Positions 1 through 9,700 of a stretch of DNA of 50,980 bases are shown one piece after another. Under the pieces are notes generated by a model that did no database searches, was not told where the DNA came from, and was given only the letters and a program-made list of their open reading frames with translations. Source of the DNA: Fidelibacterota bacterium (GTDB taxonomy: Bacteria > Fidelibacterota > UBA8477 > JABMPR01). The stretch's first letter is position 1. Every line of letters begins with the position of its first letter. The stretch lies in the NCBI GenBank assembly GCA_016844955.1, contig JAERTH010000142.1:1-50980 (forward strand). The letters are read 5' to 3'. A program made the position numbers and the translations under genes.

Positions 1-2
1 AT

Positions 3-203
3 ATTGTGGGTAGGTATGAATTTTTTGATCCAGAATCTGAAACCTTGAATGGAGCCATTCAACGTAACACCCTGGGGCTGGAGCTTTTCCCCATTCCTGG
101 TATTGAGGTGAAACTGAGTTATCGACAGAGTCAGTTGGACCGGCCTGAATCTACCCCAGAACCTGAGTCACAGTTCCTAAGCCAGGTTCACCTATATTTC
201 TAA
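3..203 (+). CDS. C-terminal end of an outer-membrane protein (5' partial)
   Basis: The reading frame is open to the left edge of the window, so only about the last 66 residues are seen. The end has alternating hydrophobic and polar residues (LELFPIPGIEVKLSYRQSQ) and finishes with HLYF, a terminal aromatic residue as in the last strand of outer-membrane beta-barrels recognised by BAM. This fits a porin of the phosphate-selective or similar type, but too little remains to name the family. It converges on selD with about 50 bases between the stops. Confidence 0.5.
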   Translation: MVGRYEFFDPESETLNGAIQRNTLGLELFPIPGIEVKLSYRQSQLDRPESTPEPESQFLSQVHLYF

Positions 204-227
204 AAAAAAGCCCTGTAACACAGAGCT
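202..227 (-). terminator. Rho-independent terminator of selD
   Basis: Read on the minus strand, AGCTCTGT and ACAGGGCT pair around a GTT loop (one G-U pair) and are followed directly by a run of U residues (the A-run at 202-208 on the plus strand). It lies about 30 bases after the selD stop, so it most likely ends selD. It may also act weakly on the converging gene. Confidence 0.65.
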
Positions 228-254
228 TCCTAAAACGTCCCAAGAAGACAATAA

Positions 255-1307
255 TTACTGTAACGAAATACGCGGTTCTGCGCTGGAATTGCTGATTTCT
301 CCCACGATTCTGGCCTGGTCAATGCCATTGGCATGGAGGTCATCCAACATGGCTGAAGCTGATTCAGACGGCACGCTGATAAGCAGCCCACCTGAGGTCT
401 GTGGGTCTACCACCACCAGCTCGATTTGTGGGGTAATTTTTGAGCCGATCGCCACTCTGGGTTTATAAAATTTTCGATTACTGAGCAAACCACCAGGAAC
501 CACTTTTTCTCCCGCCCATTTCAAGGTACCGGGGAGCAAGGGTAGCTGTTCACCAAAGATCCGAGCATCCATGAGACTGGCGTCCAGCATTTCAAGCAAG
601 TGCCCGATCAATCCATAACCAGTGACATCTGTCATGGCGTTTACCGGGTATTTTGCAGCCACTTCAGCAGCATATTTATTGAGCGAAATCATGCTCTGAA
701 CCATGGCTTCTACTTGATCGGCTGCTGCAATTTTGCGCTTCAGTGCTGTAGCAACGATTCCGGTCCCCAGGGCTTTGGTAAGTATTAAGGCATCTCCAGG
801 TTGAGCACCTTTGTTTGAGATGAGTTTATCCGGGTGGACAATCCCGGTGATAGAGAGCCCGTATTTAAGCTCATCATCCTTGATTGAATGTCCACCAGCT
901 AGAACCGCCCCAGATTCATTGACTTTGTCAATCCCGCCTCGGAGGATGTCCCGCAGAATACTATTGGGTAAATCATCAACCGGAAAACCAACAATGTTAA
1001 GCGCCGTCACAGGGCGTGCGCCCATGGCATAAATGTCACTGAGTGCATTGGCGGCAGTTATTTGTCCAAAGGTGAATGGGTCATCAACAATGGGTGTGAA
1101 GAAGTCCAGCGATTGGACAATAGCAATATTATCACTGAGTTTATACACAGAGCTATCATCACGATGATCAATCCCAACCAACAGGTCTGGGTGTGATTTC
1201 ACATCAATACCACAAAGTATGTCGTCCAGGTCCCCTGGACCGATTTTACCCGCTCAGCCGGCGGCTTTTACTTTGGCAGTAAGGTTTTTTTCGAGACTTT
1301 TATTCAT
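255..1307 (-). CDS. selD: Selenide, water dikinase (selenophosphate synthetase), a selenoprotein with in-frame TGA
   Basis: Makes selenophosphate from selenide and ATP, the selenium donor for selenocysteine and selenouridine. The usual frame from GTG at 1202 starts too late: it lacks the N-terminal catalytic loop. Reading upstream through one TGA (1254-1256) reaches ATG at 1305-1307 and gives a 350-residue protein beginning MNKSLEKNLTAKVKAAGU-AGK, where U18 aligns with catalytic Cys17 and K21 with Lys20 of E. coli SelD (GAGCGCK). Downstream the AIRS-type core is clear: DFFTPIVDDP, GQITAANALSDIYAMGA, AGGHSI and DVTGYGLIGHL. The AGGAGG about 18 bases before the ATG is rather far, so the exact start is less sure than the read-through. 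The gene is divergent from the amylase gene. No selA or selB is in view. Confidence 0.9.
1224..1256 (-). promoter_or_regulatory. Selenocysteine UGA codon plus bacterial SECIS-like hairpin
   Basis: On the minus strand the UGA (1256-1254) is followed after 13 bases by a perfect 7-bp stem GTCCAGG/CCTGGAC (1240-1224) with a GGA loop. The loop starts with G and lies 20 bases from the UGA, which fits the known geometry of bacterial SECIS elements read by SelB: a hairpin just after the codon, with a G among the first loop bases. It lies inside selD coding sequence, as expected in bacteria. Confidence 0.75.
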
Positions 1308-1408
1308 CAGTTGAAAATAACCAGACCTCCTGAAGTGCCAACGGCAAAAGTTGTGGTTTACGATATGTTTTATGTTGAAATCCTTGGACTGCTGTCCTAT
1401 GATGGGGC

Positions 1409-3235
1409 ATGCTTAAATCTATCAATTTCAGCCTCCTGCTAATATTGTTCATGTTATCAGCTTGCAGTTCACACCCAGCGAGCACACAAACAGACATCAT
1501 GTATTTTATTCTCATCGATCGTTTTGTGGATGGCGACCCAACCAACAATGCTGGTGATAATCCCGAGAGTTATCTACCCTATGACAGTAGCAACCCTGAA
1601 GCTTTGAAACATTACCAGGGTGGTGATCTCGCTGGAATTACTCAGAGTTTGGATAGTCTTCAGGCCATGGGGATAACCATGATCTGGATCTCTCCCTTCA
1701 TTGATAATTCCAACACAGATTATGTGAAGTGGTGGCCCTACCATGGTTATCACCCCATCGATTTTTTTAGTGTGGATGAACACTTCGGGACATTGGCTGA
1801 TCTCAAAGAGTTGGTTGATACTGCACATCTCAAGGGCCTTAAAATCATCTTTGATATGCCCTTTAATCAGACAGCGGCAGATCACCCCTGGATTGGTGAT
1901 GCTTCAAAAACTTCCTGGTATAACCTGGATGCTGAGGGACAGCCCTATGAAATTACCAACTGGCACGACCAGACCCAGATAGAGATAGGTGAGCTTCACG
2001 GCCTACCTGACCTGGCCCAAGAGAATCCTGAGGTCACGCAATATCTACTGGATGTTTCCAGATATTGGATAGAGGAAACAGGTGTGGACGGATTTCGTCT
2101 TGATGCAGTCAAGCATATCCCGATCTCATTTTGGAAGCGGTTTGTAAGTGAAATTCGAGAGATGGCCGGAGAGGATTTTGCCCTCTATGGTGAAGTCTTC
2201 TGGGGCAAGGCGGCTCAGATTGCACCCTATGCCAACCTTGGGTTTGAGTACTTGTTTGATATCCCCGGTTATTACGCCATTCAGAATACATTTAACAAAG
2301 GGGCTCCAATAGACGATTTCTCTCGCTTCTATGAAGACAATGCGAAGCAGTTGGGGGAGACGAAACTGGCCACCTTAATCGACAATCACGATGTTGCCCG
2401 ATTTAATGTGGGGCTGGGTGAAGATGCCTGGGCCAAGCAGCGGCTGGCATTGGGATGGCTTATGACGGCTCCCGGTTTACCCGTAATCTATTCTGGCACT
2501 GAATACGGAATGGATGGATATCCGGTAAAGGACAAAGATGGCACACCTCAGGACTTTTTGAACAGACTGCCCTATCCACTAACACCTGACCCTGAACAAC
2601 GAGTCCATAAACATGAGTTTGAGGAATTAACCAGGCTTCGACACAAATATACCGCTCTGTCCCATGGAAAATTTGCTGAACTCTATAAAGATTGGTCCAT
2701 TTACGCTTATCTCAGATCATATGGTGATGAGAACCTCCTGGTTTGTCTGAATAACGCATCCACTCAGGAGTTTTTATCAATCTCTGTTCCTGCAAATCTG
2801 AGAATACAGGAGTTGGTCAAAGTTTATGGTGAATCGGTAATTCGGGTTGAGGGGAATGAATTGTATCTGCGTATGGCCCCTAACAGTTTGTCTGTCTGGG
2901 AAATGGATGGCGAATCCTCGGTAGAATTACCTGAAGGAATCGAATTTACCAATCGCCTTTCGGCTGACTATAGCCAGATCCATCTGTTCTATTATGATCC
3001 GGATTCCCTTGTCAAAAAAATAGAGATTGCTGGTGATTTCAATAACTGGGTACCCAAAGCCTATGATAGTTTCAGACAAAGTGATACCCTTCACCTTGAA
3101 CTTCCCCTGAAGCCAGGCAAATACAATTACAAATTTATCCTGAATGGTGTGGAGTGGATCACTGACCCCAATGCTGCTGAATTTTCTATCGATCCCTATG
3201 GGGGCAGAAATGGTTTGCTCACTGTAGGCCAGTAG
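1409..3235 (+). CDS. GH13 alpha-amylase family lipoprotein with C-terminal CBM48-like domain
   Basis: Predicted to cleave alpha-1,4-glucans while anchored to a membrane: the N-terminus has a lipoprotein signal with the lipid-attachment Cys at residue 19 (MLSAC). The GH13 barrel spans about residues 30-450. It shows the nucleophile Asp232 (GFRLDAVKH), acid/base Glu262 (LYGEVF) and stabilising Asp328 (LIDNHD). Conserved region I reads FDMPFNQT, so the usual His after Asn is Gln, unlike the other two GH13 genes here. After a beta-sandwich C domain, the last 80 residues (EIAGDFNNWVP, YNYKFILNG) resemble the CBM48/AMPK glycogen-binding module, at an unusual C-terminal position. It is the first gene of the glucan region. 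No strong ribosome site is visible. A neopullulanase or cyclomaltodextrinase-like activity is equally possible. Confidence 0.88.
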   Translation: MLKSINFSLLLILFMLSACSSHPASTQTDIMYFILIDRFVDGDPTNNAGDNPESYLPYDSSNPEALKHYQGGDLAGITQSLDSLQAMGITMIWISPFIDNSNTDYVKWWPYHGYHPIDFFSVDEHFGTLADLKELVDTAHLKGLKIIFDMPFNQTAADHPWIGDASKTSWYNLDAEGQPYEITNWHDQTQIEIGELHGLPDLAQENPEVTQYLLDVSRYWIEETGVDGFRLDAVKHIPISFWKRFVSEIREMAGEDFALYGEVFWGKAAQIAPYANLGFEYLFDIPGYYAIQNTFNKGAPIDDFSRFYEDNAKQLGETKLATLIDNHDVARFNVGLGEDAWAKQRLALGWLMTAPGLPVIYSGTEYGMDGYPVKDKDGTPQDFLNRLPYPLTPDPEQRVHKHEFEELTRLRHKYTALSHGKFAELYKDWSIYAYLRSYGDENLLVCLNNASTQEFLSISVPANLRIQELVKVYGESVIRVEGNELYLRMAPNSLSVWEMDGESSVELPEGIEFTNRLSADYSQIHLFYYDPDSLVKKIEIAGDFNNWVPKAYDSFRQSDTLHLELPLKPGKYNYKFILNGVEWITDPNAAEFSIDPYGGRNGLLTVGQ

Positions 3236-3840
3236 AATTCTATGGAGGTACTCCAAATCCTTCATTAGCGATGCAGCTTCTCCCGGATTGCAACTTTATC
3301 ATAGTCTGCTTTACATTTATCTCATCTCAATAATTCTATCCTTTCATTTTTTTTTGAGTGAACCAGAAGCAATAAATGCGTCAGCATTGCAGAGTATGCT
3401 GCTCGTTTGGTTCATAAGTCTGGCATGATTCCGTCTCCATAATTCATTTTCCGCCGGGATGTGATGAGGTTCACTCGAACTCCTTTATAAGAATAAGGTG
3501 AAGCTGCAATAGAGTTGAAGGATGGGAATAATGTCTGTGAATTTTGCCTAATAATTGAACATCTGTGAAGGTTGATTCAAACAATTCATAAACTAAAAAT
3601 CGAGGCATCTTGTTATTTAACAAGTCCTTTGCAGGTGTCTCGAAAATTAAAACGGGAAGCAAAATTTGTCATACAAATTTAATCAACGCAATGTTCAGCA
3701 ACACGTGGAGAAACAAAGGTTTGGGGTTAGTAATATGTGGGAAATATTCTTGACATGTAGGTAGTTGGCCAATAAGTTGTGGAAGCGTAACTCAGAGGAG
3801 GGTTACTAAATTCAAAAAATTTGGAATAGAGTGGTTTTCG
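3236..3840. other. Intergenic leader before the TonB receptor gene
   Basis: There is no convincing gene; a 63-codon minus-strand frame at 3471-3662 has no recognisable features. The stretch holds a T-run near 3349-3357, two inverted repeats (3609-3624, CTTGTTA-TT-TAACAAG; 3662-3680) and a possible promoter with TTGACA at 3750-3755, then 17 bases, then a poor -10 (TAAGTT, 3773-3778). A GAGGAGG sequence near 3795 lies too far from the start at 3841 to serve as its ribosome site. The length and the repeats suggest a regulated leader, which is an inference. Confidence 0.4.
3662..3680. promoter_or_regulatory. Perfect inverted repeat, candidate operator
   Basis: AAATTTGT-CAT-ACAAATTT is a perfect 8-bp inverted repeat with a 3-base spacer, about 160 bases upstream of the TonB receptor start and about 70 bases upstream of the possible -35 at 3750. 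A dimeric repressor or activator site is plausible. I saw no second copy before the other glucan genes, so the link is unproven. Confidence 0.3.
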
Positions 3841-6744
3841 ATGATTCAATCCTACCGCAATGCACTTAGTCTATTCATAGTTGTAGTTCTGGCTACCAGT
3901 TCTGTTTTTTCCGGTACAACTGGAAAAATTTCTGGTATGGTGAGAGATGCTGAGACTGGTGAAGGTTTAATTGGCTGTAATGTAATAGTAGATAATACAA
4001 GATTTGGCGCTTCAGTAGGCTTAGACGGAAGCTTCTACATTATTGGCATTGAACCTGGTGAATATTCATTAACAGCCAGTATGATTGGCTATCAACAGAT
4101 GCGCTTGTCGGAGGTCCAGGTCCGGGCTGATCTGACCACATCAGTTGAATTTGATTTACCCGTAACCATTTTAGAGTCTGGTGAAGTCGTTGAGGTTATC
4201 GCCAAGCGTGCTGCAGTGGTCAAGGATTTGACCGCCACATCCTCTATTGTATCCTCACAGGAAATTGCCTCCATGCCAGTTACTGATATGGGTGACATTA
4301 TCAACCTGCAGGCAGGAATGGTTGACGGACATATGCGCGGTGGTCGTTCTGGTGAAGTTGCATATTGGATCGATGGAATTCCTGTAACAGATGTTTATGA
4401 TGGTGGTCAGATGTTTGAGGTCTCCAAAGATCTAATCCAGGAACTACAGGTCATATCAGGAGCTTTCAATGCTGAATACGGCCAGGCCATGTCAGGAATT
4501 GTCAATGTGACTACAAAAACCGGCTATAAAGACTGGGGCGGTAATCTGTCCCTCTATGCTGGTGATTATCTGAGTGTCCATGATGAACTGTACATGGGAA
4601 TCGATGAATTCAATCCCCTTACCATCAAGAATCTGGATTTTTCAATCCATGGCCCCATTTTCAAGGATAAATTGGATATCAGCTTTTCTACCCGCAATGT
4701 CTACTGGCAAGGATGGCTAAACGGGCAGCATCTCTTTAATCCCTGGAGTGTATTAATAAATACACCAGATGGTATCAGTTCTCTGGGGGCTGATGCAATG
4801 ATCGATTCGATTGTAACCGGATTTGTTGTAGAATTACCGGATCAGGGTTCAATGAGCGATTCTGAGTACGATATGCTTAAAGACAGCCTGTATTCTGATA
4901 CCTATACGAAAATTCATGATAACCATTCCAATCCACTGGGGGATGGTGAGTACACACCGATGCAATGGAATCATCGCCAGTTTTATCACGGTCGTGTGAA
5001 CTGGTATCTTGCCCCGGGATTGCGCCTGGCTTTTCAGGGCTCGTTTACTGACGTGCTTTACCAGGACTATGAACGTTCTTATAGATACAATCCATACGGT
5101 GCGCTTACCCGACAAACACAGAGTTATAATTATCTGGCAAAACTGACCCATAGCTTGAACACAAAGAGTTACTACTCAGTGGGCTTATCTCGGGCACAGA
5201 AAACCTACTTTCACTATAATGCAGATGATTATGTGGTCTATCCTGAAATGGGCGCCAGCATACACTCCTACGCTTTCCCAACATCCGGTACAGATAATGG
5301 TCGCTTTAACCGCGAAAGTATTACCAGTCTGATCAAGATTGATTATGTAAACCAGATTACCCCCAAACATCAGATGAAAGCGGGTGTTGAATATCGCCAA
5401 CATGCGCTCTCGCTTCAGGATAGTTCACTGCAACCACCGGCAGATAAAACAACACTAGATATGGTCCTGGATGATCCACGTATTGAAAATCCGCGTATAC
5501 TTGATGTTTCCACTATACATAACAGTCAGTATTTACACAATCCCATTGAATTTTCAGCCTATATCCAGGATAAAATTGAGCTAAAAGAGCTCATCATTAA
5601 TATTGGTGTTCGCATGGATTACTTCAAGCCCGATGGTCATGTTCTTGCCGACCCATCTGATCCAAGTATCTATGAGCCACTCCGTTTGGATAATGTCTAC
5701 AATGATACCAATAATGATGGTATCTATGGCAATGATGGAGATGAACTGAAATCTATCCAAGAGCGCAGTGCCTACTGGTATCTGCCAGCTGAGGACAAGG
5801 TTCAATTCAGCCCCCGATTTGGCGCCAGTTTTCCAGTGACGGACAAAGGTGTTATTCACGTCTCTTATGGGCACTTTCTCCAGATTCCACGGTTCGAGCA
5901 TCTCTATCGCAATCCTGACTTTGACCTGGGTAGCGGTACGGGAAACATTGGGGTCATTGGAAATGCTGACCTACAGCCGGAAAAAACCATTTCAGGTGAG
6001 ATCGGTGTCACCCAGGAAATTATGGATGGTCTTAGTCTGGATGTCACGGGATATTTCAGAGACATTAGAAATCTGATTGGTACCAATTCTGAGCAAATCG
6101 AAATTTTTGGTGGCTCAGCCTATTACAACAAAATTGAAAACAGTGATTTTGCCTATGTTAAAGGAATGGTTCTGGCGTTGAACTACTTCAATCCCAACGG
6201 GATATCAGGTAATGTTGACTATACTTTTCAGGTGGCAGAGGGAACTGCTTCAGATGCGGAAGAAGCCAGGAACTCAGTCGCCGGTGGTGCCGAACCCGGT
6301 ATCTATATAAGACCCCTTAACTGGGATCAGCGTCATACGGTGAATATGTCAGCAAATTACAATGCGACCCAGTGGGGTATCAGTACTATCGGGGCCATTG
6401 GAAGCGGTTTGCCCTACACACCTAACTTGAGTGCTGAAAATACACTGCTCACTAATAGCGCTACTAAACCTGTAACCCTGGCGCTTGATTTAAATGTTTA
6501 TTATAAATTCAAGGTTTTTGACAAAGATAGCCAGGTCTACCTGAGAGTTCAGAATGTCCTGGATCATCTGAATCAGACTGGTGTTTACGACAAAACGGGA
6601 ACAGCTGATTTTACCCCTGATCAGCAACAAGTTGAAAATCTCAATGTAGATGAGTCTGTAAACACAGTAGAAGAGTGGTTTCGCAATGAAACATTCTATT
6701 CTGAACCCCGCCGTGTCGAAATCGGTTTAGGACTTAATTTCTAA
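3841..6744 (+). CDS. TonB-dependent outer-membrane receptor with carboxypeptidase-like N-terminal domain
   Basis: A 967-residue outer-membrane receptor of the SusC/CirA kind. It has a signal peptide (about residues 1-24), then a carboxypeptidase-regulatory-like beta-sandwich (GKISGMVRDAETGEGLIGCNV, about 28-110), a plug domain (about 120-230, with NAEYGQAMSGIVNVTTK at its end), and a beta-barrel ending in an aromatic residue (EIGLGLNF). In this context it probably takes up maltodextrins or other glucan oligosaccharides through TonB/ExbBD, none of which are in the window. It overlaps the next gene by one base (TAATG), so the two are translationally coupled. No SusD follows. The ribosome site is weak. 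The family call is firm; the substrate is inferred from neighbours. Confidence 0.9.
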   Translation: MIQSYRNALSLFIVVVLATSSVFSGTTGKISGMVRDAETGEGLIGCNVIVDNTRFGASVGLDGSFYIIGIEPGEYSLTASMIGYQQMRLSEVQVRADLTTSVEFDLPVTILESGEVVEVIAKRAAVVKDLTATSSIVSSQEIASMPVTDMGDIINLQAGMVDGHMRGGRSGEVAYWIDGIPVTDVYDGGQMFEVSKDLIQELQVISGAFNAEYGQAMSGIVNVTTKTGYKDWGGNLSLYAGDYLSVHDELYMGIDEFNPLTIKNLDFSIHGPIFKDKLDISFSTRNVYWQGWLNGQHLFNPWSVLINTPDGISSLGADAMIDSIVTGFVVELPDQGSMSDSEYDMLKDSLYSDTYTKIHDNHSNPLGDGEYTPMQWNHRQFYHGRVNWYLAPGLRLAFQGSFTDVLYQDYERSYRYNPYGALTRQTQSYNYLAKLTHSLNTKSYYSVGLSRAQKTYFHYNADDYVVYPEMGASIHSYAFPTSGTDNGRFNRESITSLIKIDYVNQITPKHQMKAGVEYRQHALSLQDSSLQPPADKTTLDMVLDDPRIENPRILDVSTIHNSQYLHNPIEFSAYIQDKIELKELIINIGVRMDYFKPDGHVLADPSDPSIYEPLRLDNVYNDTNNDGIYGNDGDELKSIQERSAYWYLPAEDKVQFSPRFGASFPVTDKGVIHVSYGHFLQIPRFEHLYRNPDFDLGSGTGNIGVIGNADLQPEKTISGEIGVTQEIMDGLSLDVTGYFRDIRNLIGTNSEQIEIFGGSAYYNKIENSDFAYVKGMVLALNYFNPNGISGNVDYTFQVAEGTASDAEEARNSVAGGAEPGIYIRPLNWDQRHTVNMSANYNATQWGISTIGAIGSGLPYTPNLSAENTLLTNSATKPVTLALDLNVYYKFKVFDKDSQVYLRVQNVLDHLNQTGVYDKTGTADFTPDQQQVENLNVDESVNTVEEWFRNETFYSEPRRVEIGLGLNF

Positions 6745-9700
6745 TGAAGAACAGACTAAATATGTATACGCTTAAATTAGGTTTAATCATCCTGATCAGT
6801 TTGACGGGACTGTTTGCAGAAAGTGGCAGAGTCCACCGGAAAAACGCAGTCCACAAAGGTAATCTCGTAAAATCTGTGTTTGGAAACTGGGGCGTGGTTG
6901 GGCAACCATCCGATAAAGGTCCCCGTGGCGCCTGGATACATGAAAATAACGGTTATGTTGGTGATGTAAGCCCCTTTGTAGGTGCTCAGATCACCACCCA
7001 TGATACCTCTGGACGCGAAAAGACATTTCACACAGTCGTAGTATCGCCAGTTGATAGGCCAACCCTGGGTGGACATGAAATCAGTCCTACAGGTAAACAA
7101 TGGGGTTTTGAGCCAGTTTCAGGTTATGCAGATCCAGACCAATCCTCAATTGCCATGAGTACAAATCCTGATAGTTGGCCCTCCACTTGGCCGGATCAAC
7201 CGACTTGGGCAAATACCTGGAATGGCTATTTTGGTCAAATTTCCAATGCTTCAGAGGAAAGCTATTATGTCATGGATGATGCCAATGATGAAGAATTTAA
7301 TTTCGCCGAGAACAACAACTATCACGTCGCCTTCAAACCTGACAGCACTGATTTAACCAAAGGTGGATTAGGGCTGGAGGTTAAGGTTCGCGGCATGCAG
7401 TGGGCACAATTTCTGGCGCAGGATGTCATTTTTTGGCTTTATGAAGTCACCAATACCAGTACTACAGACTATGATCAGATTGTATTTGGAATGCTTGTCG
7501 GTACGTACATCGGTGTTACAGGAACAGATGATCGTCCCGGTGAATATGACGATGACTGGTCATTTTTTGATGTGGAACGTGACCTGACCTTTACAGGTGA
7601 TTACGACAATAATGTCTCCAGAAACTCAAACTGGGTGGGCAATGATGTCGGTATGGTGGGTTATGCCTTTCTGGAGAGTCCTGGAAATCCCTTCGATGGT
7701 ATCGATAATGATCGAGATGCTGTTGATTACGGTGACGCAGATATTTTTGAACAGGAAGATTTTGAAGACCGGATTCTCAATCAGGGTGATGAATTGATCC
7801 TTATCGATGATCAATTCAATCGCACCTCACATTTTCTGGGAGCAGGTCCCGATACAATTACCACTAAGGGACTGACCATGGTTCTGTCCCCCGGTGATAC
7901 TCTGCTTCCTGAAGGTAACGAAGTTTTGGCACCTAATGCTAGCAACGCCAGCGATCTCATTATGAATAGCAATGCAGTGGATGGTGTCGACAATGACTTT
8001 GATGGTCTCATCGATGAAAACTACTACCTGCATTATCGCCAGGTAAGAAAAGACCAGGATGGCAATATCCTGTTTGATATTTTGAATCCTACGGCCTTCG
8101 TCAATTATAGCTCTGGTCTCGGCTCCCTGAATCCCATGATTGATGAGAGACGTGATGATGGAGATGATAATGATGGTGACTGGATTGCTGAGTTTGATGA
8201 TATTGGCTCTGATGGCGTCCCCGGTACTGATGATGTAGATGGAACTGAAGGTAATGGATGGCCAGATGCTGGTGAACCAAACTTTGACAGAACTGACCCA
8301 GATGAGTCAGATCAGATTGGTCTAACCTCTTTCAATTATTTTACACCAGCCGGTGATATCCCCATGCACAATGATGAAGCACTCTGGGATATGATGGAAC
8401 CAGGTTATTTCGATGTACCCGCCTCTATTCAAAACGGACAACCTATAGCTGGTGAAGATGGTGACTTTGTCTACAGCTCGGGATACTTCCCACTCCAGGC
8501 AGGCCAGACCGAAAGATTCTCAATCGGTTTGCTCTATGGTGAAGATCAGCCGGATTTACTTAAAAATCTGTCCACAGTTAAAAATATTTATGACAGTGAC
8601 TATCGTTTCCCCACAGCACCGTTAAAACCAACGGTTTCTGCTGTAGCAGGGGATGGATCTGTGACCCTCTACTGGGATCGTAGAGCTGAAGAGTCCATTG
8701 ATCCCGTATTGAAATTCAAAGATTTTGAAGGCTATAAAATCTATCGGGCAACAGATCCAAATTTCAACGATATCCGTACTATCACCAATAGTCTTGGTGT
8801 CGTTGAAGGGTATGAGTTTCTGGAACAATTCGATTTGATCAATGAGTTTTCTGGTCCCTTCTATCCCAGTGAGGATTTATTTACTCAGAGTGATGGTTAT
8901 ACTTACTATCTGGGTGATAATTCAGGTCTTCAGCATAGTTATACGGACTATGATGTTTCAAATGGTCGGACCTACTACTATGCAGTCGTTGCTTATGACC
9001 GTGGTGATGCAGCAACGGATATTTTCCCCTCTGAGAACACAAAATTTGTAGCCATCTCACCCACAGGTGAAGTGTCACTGGATCAGAATACAGTAATGAT
9101 CGTTCCAGGACCAACACCGCCTGGGTATACGTCCTCTGAAGGTGATCTGCCGATAAATCATATTTCTCAGGTAGGCACCGGAGCAGTGCAAGTCAACATC
9201 ATTGATCCTGAAGCGCTTAAGGATCACGTATATGTCCTGACCTTTGAAGACATGGCCACTGATGGTGTGGACAATGATAATGATTGGGACGAAATCACTG
9301 ATGATGTCGGTAGCGATGGCACTGCAGGAACCAATGATTCAGATGGTACTGAGGGTGATGGGTTCCCTCAGGATGGTGAGCCAAATTTTGAATTTGATGA
9401 TCATGAAGAATTAAATCGACTGACAACATCCTACTCAATTCTGGATTCAACCGGATTTTCAATAACCTTTGATCCACTGGATACGCTTTACGTTCAGTTG
9501 GGCGTAAAGAATATTGTAGAATCAAGTATCGTATTGAAGGACATGGACGGTCAGTTCATACCACCCTCAGATTTTGATATGCGGTATGCAGCTGGAGCAA
9601 TAAGGGCATCATCTGCTGGAAGCCTTCCAGAAGACAGCTATACCCTTAGCGGTCAGTATTATCCCGTTTATAAGAGTCCCTATATTTATGATTCACCCTT

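Noticed and set aside
1300..1548. 82-codon minus-strand frame upstream of selD
   Set aside because: Overlaps the start of the amylase gene and selD in another frame; low-complexity basic product without family marks.
3471..3662. 63-codon minus-strand frame in the leader before the TonB receptor
   Set aside because: No ribosome site, no recognisable features, and it overlaps the inverted repeats.
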